NCBI GenBank assembly: GCA_029856375.1
Contig: JAHQWX010000139.1
Span: forward strand, 1-5,788
Origin: Promethearchaeia archaeon
GTDB lineage: Archaea > Asgardarchaeota > Lokiarchaeia > Sigyniarchaeales > SOKP01
Length of the DNA stretch: 5,788 nucleotides
Reading direction: 5' to 3'
Under the pieces are notes generated by a model that worked only from the letters and a program-made list of their open reading frames with translations, searched no databases and was not told the origin of the DNA. Positions 4,743 to 5,788 of this stretch are shown here, in pieces (within the stretch, counting starts at the first letter, position 1; the number at the start of each line of letters is the position of its first letter). Position numbers and translations under genes: made by a program.

Positions 4743-5788
4743 TTATGATTTCTTAACATTTCTTCTATAGTGAGTAAGTATAATCATAAACGACACAATG
4801 GCGATGCCAAGTAAGAAGAATAAAGGATATCCTGGGACTTGATATGTCGTTTTGTATGTACTAAAGAAAATGATTCTGTTATTTTCACTTGTTCCAACAT
4901 ATATCATAAACTTACTTAAAACTCCATCGTCTACCTCATTTTTAAAATACTCAACGATCAATGTTTCTTTATCATCTTCACTAGTAGCATCAGTCTCAAA
5001 TATATATTGTACCACGCCCAATTCTGCAACTTCTTGGGATTCTTTATATTCAAATTCTTTTGCACTGATTGAATCTTCACTCTCCTTAAAACTTAAAGCT
5101 AAAGGTAACTCTGATAACTTACCCATTTGTTCTAAATATGGTGATGTACTATTAAATAAACTTTCCAAGGACCTTTGTATCAAAATATTATCGCCAGTAG
5201 GTACAACTATAGGAATAAAATAATGCCAAGTAGGCGATTGTTCCCACCCAAGTACATAATTAGGCGATGTGTACATAGTGAAGTAATCGCTGTTAAAGGA
5301 TAATGCGTATCCTCTTGTGCTAGTTGGATTTTCGGGATCGTCTGGAAAATCTGGTGCTTGATAAGTAGAAATTGCAGAATTGTTACCATAAGAAATTGCT
5401 ATTCCTTCTGTTTTTTTAATGGTCGCATTTTCAAATTCGACATCTGCATATACAGCCGGAAAATTATATGTATTTAATTGGATACTATCAACCCACGCGT
5501 AAGATGGAGAACCAGCGCCAAGCGTTTCTAATTTAAACTCCAACTTATTTATTAAATTTGAACTAAATAATCGCGTTCCAGAGTTTTTTCTTTTATTCCC
5601 ATCGTTTTGATCACCTGTAATAATAAAACTCTCTTTTGGCTTTAAACTTCCAGATTTTTCTTGCTGAATCGTGAGATTATACAAATCGTTGAATGCATCG
5701 TAAAATATTTTTACTTTAAACCATCCATGGATGTTTGTCTCACTTGCGTTATACACGGAGTAGAAATCCCGAGTTTTTGTTGTATCAT
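4743..5788 (-). CDS. Cell-surface protein with jellyroll-like region and C-terminal membrane anchor (N-terminus outside window)
   Basis: The frame stays open to the right edge, giving 347 visible residues and the stop; the GTG at 5756 that could be read as a start lies inside the gene, since ten sense codons precede it and no Shine-Dalgarno is present. The visible part begins with a segment (W-F-K-V-K-I-F-Y, then I-N-K-L-E-F, then S-Y-A-W-V-D-S-I) like the strands of a LamG/concanavalin-type jellyroll as seen in Lokiarchaeal exoproteins. A region of mixed strands and an acidic, Ser/Glu-rich segment (about 215-265) follow. Five N-glycosylation sequons (NAS, NLT, NAT, NNS, NST) fit an extracellular location. 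The end has VPGY (317-320), a hydrophobic span at about 321-340, and a basic tail RRNVKKS, so the body is outside and the tail inside; the pattern also resembles archaeal C-terminal sorting signals. The ligand and function are unknown. It is convergent with the histone gene and not part of its unit. Confidence 0.85.
   Translation of the reverse strand, partial: DTTKTRDFYSVYNASETNIHGWFKVKIFYDAFNDLYNLTIQQEKSGSLKPKESFIITGDQNDGNKRKNSGTRLFSSNLINKLEFKLETLGAGSPSYAWVDSIQLNTYNFPAVYADVEFENATIKKTEGIAISYGNNSAISTYQAPDFPDDPENPTSTRGYALSFNSDYFTMYTSPNYVLGWEQSPTWHYFIPIVVPTGDNILIQRSLESLFNSTSPYLEQMGKLSELPLALSFKESEDSISAKEFEYKESQEVAELGVVQYIFETDATSEDDKETLIVEYFKNEVDDGVLSKFMIYVGTSENNRIIFFSTYKTTYQVPGYPLFFLLGIAIVSFMIILTHYRRNVKKS

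Noticed and set aside
4852..5389. Open frames at 4852-5223 (plus) and 5207-5389 (minus, shifted frame) over the surface protein
   Set aside because: Both overlap the long frame that has sequons, a jellyroll-like region and a membrane anchor; neither has a start context or recognisable content.
5754..5756. GTG at 5756 as the start of the surface protein
   Set aside because: The frame is open upstream to the window edge, and the GTG has no Shine-Dalgarno and lies inside the jellyroll-like region.

Overview
The window is AT-rich archaeal DNA, most likely from an Asgard (Lokiarchaeota-like) archaeon. The evidence is a split archaeal RNA polymerase largest subunit (A'), an ungapped HMf-type archaeal histone, TATA-box promoters with long T-tract terminators, and a cell-surface protein with a jellyroll-like region and a C-terminal 'PGY' membrane anchor of the kind I associate with Lokiarchaeal exoproteins. 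The phylum call is an inference from style and has not been tested with a tree.

Layout. Positions 1-20 (minus) hold what looks like the first codons of the next polymerase gene, rpoA2. Positions 53-2977 (minus) are a complete rpoA1 encoding RNA polymerase subunit A' (974 aa), read from a TTG start with a good Shine-Dalgarno. Positions 2978-3235 are a divergent intergenic region with candidate TATA boxes, a CCACAA/TTGTGG palindrome and a hairpin. Positions 3236-3847 (plus) encode a small multi-pass membrane protein ending in a zinc ribbon. Positions 3848-4373 are a long non-coding stretch with inverted and direct repeats and the histone promoter. Positions 4374-4577 (plus) encode a 67-aa histone. 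Positions 4578-4742 are a convergent intergenic region with T-tract terminators on both strands. Positions 4743-5788 (minus) encode the C-terminal part of a membrane-anchored surface protein whose start lies beyond the right edge.

The most interesting item is the tail of A'. The conserved archaeal protein ends at about residue 889. About 85 further residues follow: a linker, eight near-perfect five-residue repeats of the xPAKK type (a 15-bp tandem repeat in DNA) resembling the tail of linker histone H1, and a final 35-residue compact-looking module with conserved-looking Gly, Trp and Phe positions. In eukaryotic Rpb1 the corresponding point of the chain is where the 'foot' region begins, and in archaea it is where the largest subunit is split into A' and A''. 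So this polymerase carries a basic repeat arm plus a small domain at the split point. The histone in the same window has lost both residues of the usual Arg-Thr DNA-contact pair.

Transcription-related genes (rpoA1, the start of rpoA2, histone) share the window with two envelope proteins. Strand changes and terminators separate the units, so apart from rpoA1-rpoA2 no operon link is evident. rpoA1 is not preceded by rpoB here, unlike the common archaeal rpoH-rpoB-rpoA1-rpoA2 order.
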